64,000 bases of DNA from JALZKA01 sp963734015 (GTDB lineage Bacteria; Actinomycetota; Thermoleophilia; Solirubrobacterales; 70-9): positions 186,001 to 250,000 of the forward strand of contig CAVTFG010000012.1 in the NCBI GenBank assembly GCA_963734015.1. Reading direction: 5' to 3'. The stretch's first letter is position 1. Each line of letters starts with the position of its first letter. Shown one piece after another: positions 37,704 to 45,950 of this stretch. The notes beneath the pieces are model-generated. The model searched no databases and had not been told where the DNA came from. It was given only the letters and a program-made list of their open reading frames with translations. The position numbers and the translations under genes were made by a program.

Positions 37704-38723
37704 TTAGAGGCCGTCGACTCCGTAGACGTCGCCGGTAACCGACACGACGTATGCGGTCTTTCCGACGAACTCCACCGAGGTGGGCCGGTCCAGCACGAGT
37801 TCCTTGCCGCGGCGGAGCAGGACCGGCGTTAGGTCGCCGTGACGTCCCACGATGACCAACCGGCCCGTGTCCGGCTTGGCCCGGGAGCCCTCACCGACGC
37901 CATCCCACTCACCTTGTGAAAGTCCGTAGAGCTTGCCGTGCGGTCCCCGCTCGACGTCGATCAGCATCCTCGCCCCGCTGGCTACCTCGCGCGGCTCCCG
38001 TCCCGCGCGCAGGGCGACGACTTTGCCGTCCTCGGGGGGGTGGGGGATCGGGCCCATTTGGGTGACGAAGACGCGGCCGAAGGCCTTCTCCAGTCCGGTC
38101 GGCACCACGTTCCCGAAGGTGGCGAACTCGTTGATCGAACCGTGCCGGTCGACCCGCAGCACCCGGTTGTGGTGCCCATCGGTCACCAGGAACCCGCCGC
38201 GGTAGCGCTCCAGCGCGAAGTGCACGCCCGTGTCGACGAAGAACGCCGGCTCCGGCGGGTTGTCCACCGACCATTGGCCGAGATCGGCGACGAGCGTGCT
38301 CGAGCCGTCGCGTTCGATCCGGTAGAGGCCGTTCACTGCCTCCGGATCACCGAACGGTTCATCGAAGATCGTGCCGCTCACGAGCGTGACGAGCACGTAC
38401 GCCCTGCGACCCGCGAAGGCCACGTCGACCGCTCCCCCGATGTCGACACCCGGAAACGCCTTCGGTGGCAGGCCATCGGCGTACGTGGCCACTCGTCCGG
38501 AGCGGCGGTCGATGCGCAGCACCGCGCCGGCCACGCCGTCCGTGACATAGAGCGCCTTGCCGGGACCGATCGTGCTCCCTACGACGAAGTCGTCGCTCCC
38601 GAACTCAGCCAGTGGCGTCACCTCCGGACCTCTCCGGTCGTGAGCGCTGACCGCCGGCACGGCCACCGCGGCCGCCAGTCCAACTGCGGCGATGAACAGA
38701 GCAGTCCGACGCACGACAGCCAT
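37704..38723 (-). CDS. Secreted ScyD/ScyE-family beta-propeller protein
   Basis: 339 residues; signal peptide MAVVRRTALFIAAVGLAAAV...VSAHD. NHL/propeller-like blades recur (GKALYVTDGVAGAVLRIDRR, GLYRIERDGSSTLVADLG, FLVTDGHHNRVLRVDRHG), matching the ScyD/ScyE family first described near scytonemin genes but widespread in actinobacteria. Exported; the ligand is unknown. It has a TTGACT/TAGGGT promoter and an AAGGGG Shine-Dalgarno; its promoter region is nearly duplicated upstream of the gene at 49057. Confidence 0.78.
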   Translation of the reverse strand: MAVVRRTALFIAAVGLAAAVAVPAVSAHDRRGPEVTPLAEFGSDDFVVGSTIGPGKALYVTDGVAGAVLRIDRRSGRVATYADGLPPKAFPGVDIGGAVDVAFAGRRAYVLVTLVSGTIFDEPFGDPEAVNGLYRIERDGSSTLVADLGQWSVDNPPEPAFFVDTGVHFALERYRGGFLVTDGHHNRVLRVDRHGSINEFATFGNVVPTGLEKAFGRVFVTQMGPIPHPPEDGKVVALRAGREPREVASGARMLIDVERGPHGKLYGLSQGEWDGVGEGSRAKPDTGRLVIVGRHGDLTPVLLRRGKELVLDRPTSVEFVGKTAYVVSVTGDVYGVDGL

Positions 38724-38752
38724 AAGTCGCCCCTTCGTCGTAGATCGCGCAG

Positions 38753-38830
38753 CACGTTTGTGCTGAACATCACGACCCTACGCCCGCAGATGACGAAGTC
38801 AAGGTCGGCCACCCCGTCGCCGTTTAGCCG
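38753..38830 (-). promoter_or_regulatory. Conserved promoter region (copy 1)
   Basis: On the minus strand TTGACT (38798-38803) and TAGGGT (38776-38781) are 16 nt apart, about 50 nt from the start codon. About 78 nt around them, from GGCTAAACGG to CAGCACAAACGTGC, recur almost unchanged at 49949-50029. Confidence 0.65.
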
Positions 38831-38870
38831 GGACGAGAAGCGGGCTAAGTCGCTTCGCATTGAAAGCGCA
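38821..38870 (+). repeat. Two-hairpin dispersed repeat upstream of a SnoaL gene
   Basis: Hairpin 1 is degenerate (TTTAGCC-GGGACGAGAA-GCGGGCTA) and hairpin 2 is CGCTTCGCATTGAAAGCG. GATACT at 38887-38892 follows, then ATG 38901. Confidence 0.7.
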
Positions 38871-38900
38871 TACCTCACGCTCGCGGGATACTGCGCAGGG

Positions 38901-39287
38901 ATGTCGGAGGAGAACGTCGAGGCGACACGCAGGAGCATCGAGGCCTACCGCCGCGGCGACTACGCAGGCGCTACGGCCCACCTTGCTTCCGATGTCGTCT
39001 GGGCTGTCGGCCAGGAAGGGCCAGCGCACGGCCCGGCTGCCGTCCAAGAGATGTGGGAGCGCTGGGACGGTGACTGGGATGACCTCGAGACCGTGATCGA
39101 GGAAGTCATCGATGCGGGAGACGCGGTGATCATGGGCGTCAGCTATCGGGGTCGGGGGCGCGCCAGCGGCGTCGAGGTCAACGACCGCGTGTATGAAGTC
39201 CACACCTTCCGTGACGGCCGATGCATTCGCAAGGTCGACTTCCGCGAGCGGGCTGCCGCCCTCGAAGCCGCCGGGCTATCGGAGTAG
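38901..39287 (+). CDS. SnoaL-like (NTF2-fold) protein
   Basis: 128 residues starting MSEENVEATRRSIEAYRRGD, with DVVWAVGQEGPAHGPAAVQE, WDDLETVIEEVIDAGD and a C-terminal KVDFRERAAALEAAGLSE. This is the small SnoaL-like family that is heavily expanded in Thermoleophilia, an NTF2-like cone whose members bind or convert small molecules; the ligand is unknown. No Shine-Dalgarno is seen, and a GATACT box lies 8 nt before the ATG. Hairpin 1 of the dispersed repeat begins at the base after the stop codon. Confidence 0.85.
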   Translation: MSEENVEATRRSIEAYRRGDYAGATAHLASDVVWAVGQEGPAHGPAAVQEMWERWDGDWDDLETVIEEVIDAGDAVIMGVSYRGRGRASGVEVNDRVYEVHTFRDGRCIRKVDFRERAAALEAAGLSE

Positions 39288-39307
39288 GCGCTTTGGACGA
39301 GGAGCGC
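39288..39307 (+). repeat. Dispersed repeat, hairpin 1, abutting SnoaL stop
   Basis: GCGCTTTGGACGAGGAGCGC begins immediately after the TAG at 39285-39287. Confidence 0.65.
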
Positions 39308-39403
39308 GATGGTGGGCGGCCTAGCGTCCTAGTCCAGCAACCCGCTTCGAAGCCTCGTTGGGATCAACGTACGACCGCGGCCTCGAAATCAGCCACGAAT
39401 GAC

Positions 39404-39433
39404 GAATGGAGGCCGGGCGACCGGCCTCCATTC
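39404..39433. terminator. Bidirectional terminator hairpin
   Basis: GAATGGAGGCCGG-GCGA-CCGGCCTCCATTC: a perfect 13-bp stem between genes converging from 39287 and 39473. Confidence 0.75.
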
Positions 39434-39472
39434 GCTGTAGGTGCCGCGTCCAGGCGGCGACCCCGCCGTGTA

Positions 39473-39862
39473 TCAGCCCGGGCTCGGGGCAACGTGCCTG
39501 CGACTGCGAATCGCAAGGCCGCCCACGCCCAACAGTGCGATGATGCCGAGAGCGCCACCAGCGCCGATCGCCGCATCGCCCCAGTCAAAGCCGCTGGCTG
39601 CAGCGGCGGCTGGCGACTCGCTGCTCACGTCAGCGACAAATGGAACCGCCGCGGATCCGTCCCGACGCACCACGACCGCGTTCTCCTGCGGCGTGGGCGG
39701 CGTCGAAGCGGAAGGTGGCCCCGCGAGATCGTCGCCAGTGGACGAGAAGCCGGCTGCGGCGCCCGGAACTGCGAGGGCGGTCGCAGTTACCCCGACCGCC
39801 AGCGCACCAATAGCGCGCCGCCTGAGCCTGTTCGGGACTTGGATGGTGTCTTCCTGTGCCAT
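39473..39862 (-). CDS. Small exported protein with FDW-x-DA-x-IGAG C-terminal membrane anchor
   Basis: 129 residues from ATG 39862, fixed by GAGGAGGT. It has an N-terminal basic/hydrophobic export signal (RLRRRAIGALAVGVTATALA), a low-complexity middle, and a C-terminal tail GFDWGDAAIGAG, a hydrophobic helix and a basic end (IRSRRH). The tail is shared with the otherwise dissimilar protein at 44070, which suggests a reusable anchoring or sorting module. The function is unknown. Confidence 0.7.
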   Translation of the reverse strand: MAQEDTIQVPNRLRRRAIGALAVGVTATALAVPGAAAGFSSTGDDLAGPPSASTPPTPQENAVVVRRDGSAAVPFVADVSSESPAAAAASGFDWGDAAIGAGGALGIIALLGVGGLAIRSRRHVAPSPG

Positions 39863-39995
39863 CACTACCTCCTCTCGCAGCGACGTTAAGCGCGGCTGCG
39901 CAGGTTGTCCGTGACGATCCGCACATGCGGCACGAGTGTGTGATTGGGCCCACACGTCCATACGTTGCGCAACGGAGTGGGTCGGTCGCACGCGC

Positions 39996-40047
39996 AACTT
40001 CGATGATCGCGTCGCAGCCCTCGAAGTCGCCGGGCCTGGGGGAGTAG
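39996..40047 (+). pseudogene. C-terminal remnant of a SnoaL gene
   Basis: NFDDRVAALEVAG followed, after a one-base shift, by LGE and a stop matches the SnoaL C-terminus KVDFRERAAALEAAGLSE at 39287. No upstream part remains. Hairpin 1 of the repeat follows 7 nt later, exactly as after intact SnoaL genes. The rest of 39863-40240 holds only that repeat. Confidence 0.6.
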
Positions 40048-40054
40048 CGGAGAT

Positions 40055-40102
40055 AGCCGCTTAGGACGAGAAGCGGCTAACCGCTTTGCATGGAAAGCAG
40101 CG
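40055..40102 (+). repeat. Two-hairpin dispersed repeat, well conserved
   Basis: AGCCGCTT-AGGACGAG-AAGCGGCT (8-bp stem) followed by CGCTTTGCATGGAAAGC. The 30 nt after it (TTCTCGCGCATTGCG region) are also shared with the copy at 59364. Confidence 0.8.
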
Positions 40103-40240
40103 TTTTGATCAGGCGCTCGCTTCTCGCGCATTGCGGTGCGTCGGCAGTCCTGCGACCAACCTCCGCCGCCCGACGATGAGTTTTCGTCTCGCGATCGGTC
40201 TCTAGCTGTGGCAGAGCAACCTGCAGAAGGAAGGAGACCC

Positions 40241-40828
40241 ATGCTGATCTACTCGTTGAGCCTCTCGGTGGACGGCTTTATCGCCGACCGTGAGGGCGCG
40301 TTCAACTGGTCGGCGGCGCCCAACGAGGACCTTTTTCGTTTCCAGGTCACGCAGACGGGGGAGCTTGGGAGCTTTCTGTTGGGCCGCAGGCTCTACGAGA
40401 CGATGCTGGTGTGGGAGACGGATCCGTCGATGCGCGACAGCGAGCTCGACGCCGCGTTCGCCGACGCCTGGTGCGCGATCCCGAAGATCGTCTTCAGCCA
40501 CACGCTCGACAGCGTCCAAGGCAACGCCCGGCTCGCCGAGGCGTCGCTGGCCGAGGAAGCCGCTGCGGCGCTCGCCGCGACCGACAAGGACGTCGGGATC
40601 GGCGGCGCCGGCCTCGCCGCGGCCGCGATCGAGCTCGGTCTTGTCGATGAGCTGCGCATGTACCGCTATCCCGTCGTCGTCGGTGGCGGCACGCCGTTCC
40701 TGCCGCCGGTCACCGAAGACGTTCGGCTAGACCTGATCGAGACCAGGACGTTCGGCTCGCGCGTGATCTACGAGCGCTACGGGCGTGCCGGGCGTAGGAC
40801 GAAGAGCAGCAGCAAGGACGCGCCCTGA
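40241..40828 (+). CDS. Dihydrofolate reductase/RibD C-terminal-domain family protein
   Basis: 195 residues: LIYSLSLSVDGFIADREGAF, FLLGRRLYETMLVWE, IPKIVFSHTLDS, GIGGAGLAAAAIELGLVDEL and VVVGGGTPFLP are the hallmarks of the RibD_C/DHFR-like reductases. NADPH-dependent reduction is the family expectation, with unknown substrate. The ATG is fixed by AAGGAG 4-7 nt upstream; a conserved repeat copy lies 140 nt upstream. Confidence 0.82.
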   Translation: MLIYSLSLSVDGFIADREGAFNWSAAPNEDLFRFQVTQTGELGSFLLGRRLYETMLVWETDPSMRDSELDAAFADAWCAIPKIVFSHTLDSVQGNARLAEASLAEEAAAALAATDKDVGIGGAGLAAAAIELGLVDELRMYRYPVVVGGGTPFLPPVTEDVRLDLIETRTFGSRVIYERYGRAGRRTKSSSKDAP

Positions 40829-40892
40829 TCTGACGCCCGCAACCGCGTTGAAAGCGGGAGCCGAGCTGATAGCCACCAGGCACGCCGAAACT

Positions 40893-40938
40893 GCCGCTTC
40901 GGACGAGAAGCGGCGATTTCGCTTTGCGAGGGAAGCGG
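40893..40938 (+). repeat. Two-hairpin dispersed repeat
   Basis: GCCGCTT-CGGACGAG-AAGCGGC followed by a diverged hairpin 2, CGCTTTGCGAGGGAAGCG, between convergent genes ending at 40828 and 40976. Confidence 0.75.
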
Positions 40939-40975
40939 AACACCGCGGTCTGGCGTAGCCGCGCAGAGATCTTGC

Positions 40976-43894
40976 TCAGGAATACTCGGCGCTGAGAGCG
41001 AGGGCGATCGCCTCATCGAAGCCCATCGCGGCACCGTCCGCATACGCCTCGCTCCAGGTCGCGCCAAGTCCGTTGCGAGCGGACTCGAAGAAACGCTCCT
41101 CGAACTGGCTCTCCACGTCGGCGTCGCCGATCGAGTCTGCGGCCAACGCTGCGCCCAGCAGCGTCGCCCCACGCTTCGCATCGCCGGTCTCGATTGCGAT
41201 CGCCGCCACACCGGCGAGGCCTTCGGTTGCGTGCCCGGTCCAGACATGCTCGCGACACAGGTGAAGCTCCTCCTCGAAGGCGCCGCGGGCGCGGTCCAGA
41301 TCACCGGTGAACAGCGCCGCCAAACCGAGATTGCCGTAGACGAAGGCCAGAATCATCGGATCATCGCGCCGGCGGGCAACCGGAACCGCCCGTTCACTCA
41401 GCTCGAGCGCCCGCGCCGGACGCCCCTCCTTGATCGCGTTGTATGCCGCGTTCGTGTACAGAAAGGCAAGCAGTCGAGAGCTGCCGATTGCGCTCGCCGC
41501 CGCCGCGGCCCGCTCGAGCGCGGCCGCACCTTCCTCGACGGCCAGCGAGAGGGCCTGCTCCCAGAGGGCCACGGCGATGAGCCTGTCGTCGCCTGCGTCG
41601 CACGCGAGGGCCAGCGCTTCATCGGCGAGTTCCTGCCGGCGACGCTGCGGCAGGCTCTCGTCCGCCTCCGAGTCGGCGAGAACCACCAGCGTGGCGGCGA
41701 TACAAGCCGGGTCTTCGGTCTCCCGCGACAGGGTCAGAGCGTCCTCCCCCAGCTCCTTCAGTTCCTCCTTCGAGCCCTCTCTGGATCCATGCGGGCCGAG
41801 GAGACGCACCTGCGCTCGTCGCGCCCGGGCCCGGTCTGCGGTCGGAGCGTCGTCGCCGGCAGCGGCAAGGGCCGCTTCGAGCCATCCGAGGCCTTCGGAG
41901 TATCGGGCGCGGATATCCCAGAAGAGCTCGAGCATCCCTGCCAGACGCAACGCGAGCGTCGGATCGCCGTGGTGGAGACTCCACTCGAGAGCCGTCCGTA
42001 GGTTGTCGATCTCGACGTCGAGCTTGAGTAGCCACTTGGTCTCACTGCCGGTGAAGAGCTCAGGCTCGGCGCGCTCGGCGAGCCGGAGGTAGTGACGGCA
42101 ATGTCGGGCGCGTGTTTGGCTGGCCTCGTCGTCCTCCGCCAGGCGCGCCAGGGCGTACCCGCGGACGGTTTCCAGCATCGTCAGCCGGGCCTCTTTGCCA
42201 GTGCCCTCACGGCGTAGTAGCTGCTTGTCCACCAAGCCCTGCAGTGCATCGAGCTCGGCGGCCGTGACCGCCTGGGCGGCCTCGAACGTGGCCCCACCGG
42301 CAAATACCGCGAATCGGGCAAAAGCCCGAGCCTCCTCGGAGGTCAACAGGCGATGACTCCAGTCGATCGTGGCGCGAAGCGTGCGCTGGCGGTCCGGGGC
42401 GTCGCGCGGGCCTTCCGCCAGGACGTCCAGCGCGTCGGCGAGTCGCGCGCTGAGCTCCTCGAGGTCGAGCATCGTCGTTCGAACCGCGGCGAGCTCGAGC
42501 GCAAGCGGGAGACCGTCGAGCCGACGGCAGATCTCGGCGATCGTGCCGGCGTTCTCGTCGGTCGAATCGAAGGACGGGTCGTGGCTTCGCACGCGGTCGA
42601 CAAACAGAGACCCGGCCGAGGATTCCTCAACGGCGACCACCTGCGGCGCGGTCGGGATCTGCAGGGGTGAGACCGGGTAGCACTGCTCCGCCGTCAGTCG
42701 CAGGGGCTCCCGGCTCGTGGCCAGCACGGTCAGGGCCTCACCCGCACGGACCAGATCGCCGATATCCGGGGCCGCGGTCAGAAGGTGCTCGCAGTTATCC
42801 ACAACCAGGAGTCCACGCTTCCTCGCGAGGAAGCGCTCCAGAGCCTCCTTGGCCGTCTCCCCCTCGAGGGGCGTGACCTCCATGGCCTGCGCGATCGCAC
42901 CCGCAACGTGCTCCGGCTTCGCAGTCGCAGCCAGCGAAGCGAACCAGGCGCCGTCGGCCAGGTCGGGTTCCAGCTCACGCGCCGCCTCGAGAGCCAGACG
43001 CGTCTTGCCCACGCCACCGGGCCCGACGAGTGTGACCAGCCTGACGTCGTCGCGGCGCAACAGAGCGGCAACGGCAAGCAGGTCCGTCTCGCGGCCGAAC
43101 GTCCTTGTCGAGGGCGTCGGCAGCTGACTGCCGCGCGCCGCGACAGGGATCTGCAGGATGGCGTCGTGTCTGAGGATCGCCTGCTCGAGCGCCTGCAACT
43201 CGGGTGTGGGCTCCACGCCGAGCTCGTCGACAAGGCGGGTCCGCGCGGCGCGGTAGGCCTCGAGCGCCTCGGCTTGGCGGCCGGCCCGGTAGAGGGCGAC
43301 AACGCGCTGACGGTGCAGTCGCTCTCGAAGCGGATGCTCGTCCACCAGCGCCTCGAGCTCAGCGGCCAACTCCGCGTCTCGCCCGGATTCGAGGTCGGCG
43401 TCGAATCGATCCTCAAGCGCGGCGAGTCGCAGCTCCTCGAGGCGGTGAATCTCGGGCTGCGCGAAGGCCTCAAACCTCAGGTCAGCGAGCGGCGGCCCGC
43501 GCCAAAGCTCCAGCGCCGCCCGCATCAGGCCGGCGGCGCGCTCCGGGTCGTCTACCGCGAGCGCCCGGCGACCTTGTTCGGCGAGTGTCTCGAAGCGCTC
43601 GAGGTCAAGCTCACCGGGCGCGACCCGGAGCATGTAGCCGTTGGGCCGCGTGACGATCCGGCCGTCTGCAGCTCCAAGGGCTTTGCGGAGCCGGGAGACG
43701 TACGCCTGCAGCGTCTTTCTGGATGTCGCGGGCGCCCGTTCCCCCCAGAGCAGCTCGAGCAAGGTGTCGGTGGCGACGGGCTCGTTCGCCCGGAGCAGGA
43801 GTATCGCCAGCAGGGCGCGCTGCTTGCCGCTGCCGATGGAGTACGACCGCCCATCGGCAATGACCTCCAGCGGCCCGAGGATCCGGAAATCCAT
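40976..43894 (-). CDS. SARP/AfsR-like BTAD transcriptional regulator with NB-ARC and TPR domains
   Basis: 972 residues from ATG 43894 (MDFRILGPLEVIADGRS). An OmpR-like winged helix covers about 1-95 (LLELLWGERAPATSRKTLQ), then a BTAD helical domain to about 245 (LRERLHRQRVVALYRAGRQ), an STAND ATPase with P-loop LVGPGGVGKTRL near 285-296, and TPR-like helices to the end. Such proteins are signal-integrating activators, often of secondary metabolism. No biosynthetic cluster is visible nearby. The upstream alternative start would add a Cys/Arg-rich leader and is rejected. Confidence 0.88.
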   Translation of the reverse strand: MDFRILGPLEVIADGRSYSIGSGKQRALLAILLLRANEPVATDTLLELLWGERAPATSRKTLQAYVSRLRKALGAADGRIVTRPNGYMLRVAPGELDLERFETLAEQGRRALAVDDPERAAGLMRAALELWRGPPLADLRFEAFAQPEIHRLEELRLAALEDRFDADLESGRDAELAAELEALVDEHPLRERLHRQRVVALYRAGRQAEALEAYRAARTRLVDELGVEPTPELQALEQAILRHDAILQIPVAARGSQLPTPSTRTFGRETDLLAVAALLRRDDVRLVTLVGPGGVGKTRLALEAARELEPDLADGAWFASLAATAKPEHVAGAIAQAMEVTPLEGETAKEALERFLARKRGLLVVDNCEHLLTAAPDIGDLVRAGEALTVLATSREPLRLTAEQCYPVSPLQIPTAPQVVAVEESSAGSLFVDRVRSHDPSFDSTDENAGTIAEICRRLDGLPLALELAAVRTTMLDLEELSARLADALDVLAEGPRDAPDRQRTLRATIDWSHRLLTSEEARAFARFAVFAGGATFEAAQAVTAAELDALQGLVDKQLLRREGTGKEARLTMLETVRGYALARLAEDDEASQTRARHCRHYLRLAERAEPELFTGSETKWLLKLDVEIDNLRTALEWSLHHGDPTLALRLAGMLELFWDIRARYSEGLGWLEAALAAAGDDAPTADRARARRAQVRLLGPHGSREGSKEELKELGEDALTLSRETEDPACIAATLVVLADSEADESLPQRRRQELADEALALACDAGDDRLIAVALWEQALSLAVEEGAAALERAAAAASAIGSSRLLAFLYTNAAYNAIKEGRPARALELSERAVPVARRRDDPMILAFVYGNLGLAALFTGDLDRARGAFEEELHLCREHVWTGHATEGLAGVAAIAIETGDAKRGATLLGAALAADSIGDADVESQFEERFFESARNGLGATWSEAYADGAAMGFDEAIALALSAEYS

Positions 43895-44069
43895 CGAATC
43901 CTTACCTCCAGCCCAACGTACACCCGCCCGCGAAGCCCTGCAAGCGCCTGTTGGCGAAGCGCAGCCGAAACGCAACCGGTGTCTCGGAACCTGCTGCTGA
44001 CAACCGGCACCGGAGTCTCGTCTCGTAGGGAGGCCTGTTCCGAGCCAAGATCACGAAGGAGGCCTCACC

Positions 44070-44495
44070 ATGAGGGCTCATATCACCAACAGCAGCATCT
44101 CGACGCCACGGCCGCGGTCCCCGCACCCTCGCGTGGTCGCGTTGGCCCTCGTCATGGGTGCACTCGCGATCCCGACGAGCGCGAGTGCGTCTTACGGATT
44201 CGTCGCGGATCAGGGTCCCGTCCCGGACAAGGGCTCGACCGGTTCGGGCCCGCTCGTGTCCCCAGACCACAGCTCGCTGGACGCTTCGTTGGCGCCGTTG
44301 GCGCCGACTGGTGGCTCGCGCGGGCCTGAGTTCATTGCGACAACCACATCGCCTGTCGCGGGTGGCGACGAGTTCGATTGGGCCGACGCCGCGCTCGGCG
44401 CCGGAATCGCGGGGGCGCTCGTAGCGTTCGCCGGCGGCGCTCTGTTGGCTTTCCGCAGGCACCCGGAAGTGTCGCCGCGCGCTTCGGTTGGCTGA
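44070..44495 (+). CDS. Small exported protein with FDW-x-DA-x-LGAG C-terminal anchor
   Basis: 141 residues; AAGGAGG precedes the ATG. An internal signal segment (RVVALALVMGALAIPTSASA) and a low-complexity middle lead to EFDWADAALGAG, a hydrophobic helix and FRRH. The tail parallels that of the protein at 39473 although the rest differs. It is divergent from the BTAD regulator, which may control it. A terminator hairpin follows. Confidence 0.7.
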   Translation: MRAHITNSSISTPRPRSPHPRVVALALVMGALAIPTSASASYGFVADQGPVPDKGSTGSGPLVSPDHSSLDASLAPLAPTGGSRGPEFIATTTSPVAGGDEFDWADAALGAGIAGALVAFAGGALLAFRRHPEVSPRASVG

Positions 44496-44508
44496 GGTCA
44501 ACAGAAAG

Positions 44509-44551
44509 GGATGGGCGAGGAGGGCGCGCACGTCGCTCTCCGCGCCCATCC
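44509..44551 (+). terminator. Terminator hairpin
   Basis: GGATGGGCG and CGCCCATCC pair across a 25-nt loop, 14 nt after the stop codon. The rest of the 360-nt gap to 44855 contains one repeat copy and a -10 box. Confidence 0.5.
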
Positions 44552-44705
44552 TGATTCAAGAGAGGTCAACCGGGCCGCTCCAGGCCCCTGAGGCCTCGCG
44601 GATGCACCTCCAGCAGGAGCGATAGCCGGCGGCGATCTCACGTGCTACTCGGTATCCGGTCACTCCTGCGACATACGCAGTCTCGAATGGGATGTGGACT
44701 GAGAT

Positions 44706-44754
44706 AGCCGCTTAGGACGAGAAGCGGCTAGTCGCGTTGCATGGAAAGCAGCAC
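44706..44754 (+). repeat. Two-hairpin dispersed repeat
   Basis: AGCCGCTT-AGGACGAG-AAGCGGCT then CGCGTTGCATGGAAAGC, about 100 nt upstream of the PPOX-family gene. Confidence 0.8.
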
Positions 44755-44842
44755 GAATCACCGGCGCTTCTCCGTCTCGCGCGCAGCGAGAGGCGGTGGC
44801 GGCTCGAAGGCGCCGCGTTACGCGTATCAACGTGCAGACCGA

Positions 44843-44848
44843 TACGCT
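44843..44848 (+). promoter_or_regulatory. -10 box TACGCT, leaderless PPOX gene
   Basis: TACGCT ends 6 nt before ATG 44855. Confidence 0.45.
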
Positions 44849-44854
44849 GGGCCC

Positions 44855-45280
44855 ATGCGGACGAACCTGTCCGTTGAGGACTTGGGCACCTTCCTCGACG
44901 AGCCGCGGGTGGCGGTGTTGGCCACCCTCAGGGTCGACGGAACCGTCTTGCTCTCTCCCGTCTACCACGAATGGCGCAAGGGCGCATTCAACGTGGTGAT
45001 CGAGGCGCAGAATGTGAAGGCTCGGCATCTGCGGCGCGACCCCAGAGCGACGATCTTGGTGGCCGAGTCCGAACCGCCGCTGCGTGGCGTCGAGGTCCGA
45101 GGCTCGGCACAGTTCATCGACGACGGCGTCACCGAAACGACGCGCCGCATCGTTGCCAGGTACGGCGATGAGGAAGCCGAGGATGACGCGGAGGCCCGCC
45201 GAGGCGCGGATGTCATCGTCCGGCTCGAGCCCGACCACATCCGGATCTGGGATTTCGCCGACGAGTTCGACGCCGGCTAG
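44855..45280 (+). CDS. Pyridoxamine-5'-phosphate-oxidase-fold (PPOX, F420/FMN) protein
   Basis: 141 residues: FLDEPRVAVLATLRVDGTVLLSP-type N-terminus (kept here as its two parts VAVLATLRVDG and LLSPVYHEW), NVVIEAQNVKARHLRRDPRA and GVEVRGSAQFID define the split-barrel flavin/deazaflavin oxidoreductase fold. In actinobacteria such proteins are usually F420-dependent reductases. The substrate is unknown. Leaderless start downstream of a repeat copy. Confidence 0.82.
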   Translation: MRTNLSVEDLGTFLDEPRVAVLATLRVDGTVLLSPVYHEWRKGAFNVVIEAQNVKARHLRRDPRATILVAESEPPLRGVEVRGSAQFIDDGVTETTRRIVARYGDEEAEDDAEARRGADVIVRLEPDHIRIWDFADEFDAG

Positions 45281-45464
45281 GGCCGGGACAGCCGACGCGT
45301 GTGCCCCACGCGGTTTCCCATCCCCGGCAGGGCACTGTGACCGCATCCGCAACTCGCGCAATGGAGCGATGAGCGAGTCGCCACGGCCCTGCTGGTGGTG
45401 TCCGTTGCGAGTGGCTCGGTGATGAGATGCTCAAGACGACCTGAGGCGGAACAATGGAGGACCG

Positions 45465-45875
45465 ATGGCCACAGCCGCCGACATATCCGAGCTACTCGCC
45501 ACCCACCCGCGGCCGAGCGAGGTCGACCGCGAGGCGCTCGCCCGATGCATCGCCGAGTGCTACGACTGCGCCCGCAGCTGCACGATCTGCGTGGACGCCA
45601 ACCTCGCCGAGGAAGACGTCGCTGAGATGCGGCGGTGCATTCGCCTCTGCCTGGACTGCGCCGACGTCTGCATCGCGACCGGACGCGCGGTCAGCCGCCA
45701 GACGGAATACGAGCCGGAGACCGCGCGGGCGGAGGTCGAGAGCTGCCGGCAATCCTGCTCGACCTGCGCCGAGGAGTGCGAGCGCCACGCCCAGCATCAT
45801 GAGCATTGCCGGCTCTGCGCTGAAGGCTGCCGCCGTTGCGAGGCAGCCTGCACCGCCCTACTCGAAGCGATCTGA
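45465..45875 (+). CDS. Four-helix-bundle copper-storage (Csp-like, DUF326) protein
   Basis: 136 residues with 18 Cys arranged along helices as CxxxCxxCxxxCxxC-type series (CIAECYDCARSCTIC, CIRLCLDCADVC, CRQSCSTCAEEC, CRLCAEGCRRCEAAC). This is the pattern of Csp/DUF326 proteins, which line the core of a four-helix bundle with Cys thiolates and bind many Cu(I) ions. There is no signal peptide, so it is a cytosolic (Csp3-like) candidate. A GGAGG lies 7 nt before the ATG. Confidence 0.88.
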   Translation: MATAADISELLATHPRPSEVDREALARCIAECYDCARSCTICVDANLAEEDVAEMRRCIRLCLDCADVCIATGRAVSRQTEYEPETARAEVESCRQSCSTCAEECERHAQHHEHCRLCAEGCRRCEAACTALLEAI

Positions 45876-45950
45876 GTTCTCGCCCCTTGCGAACCCAAAG
45901 TGGCGAGGTAGGCTGGCCACGGCGGGCCATCTCAAGATCAAGGAGGAAAC

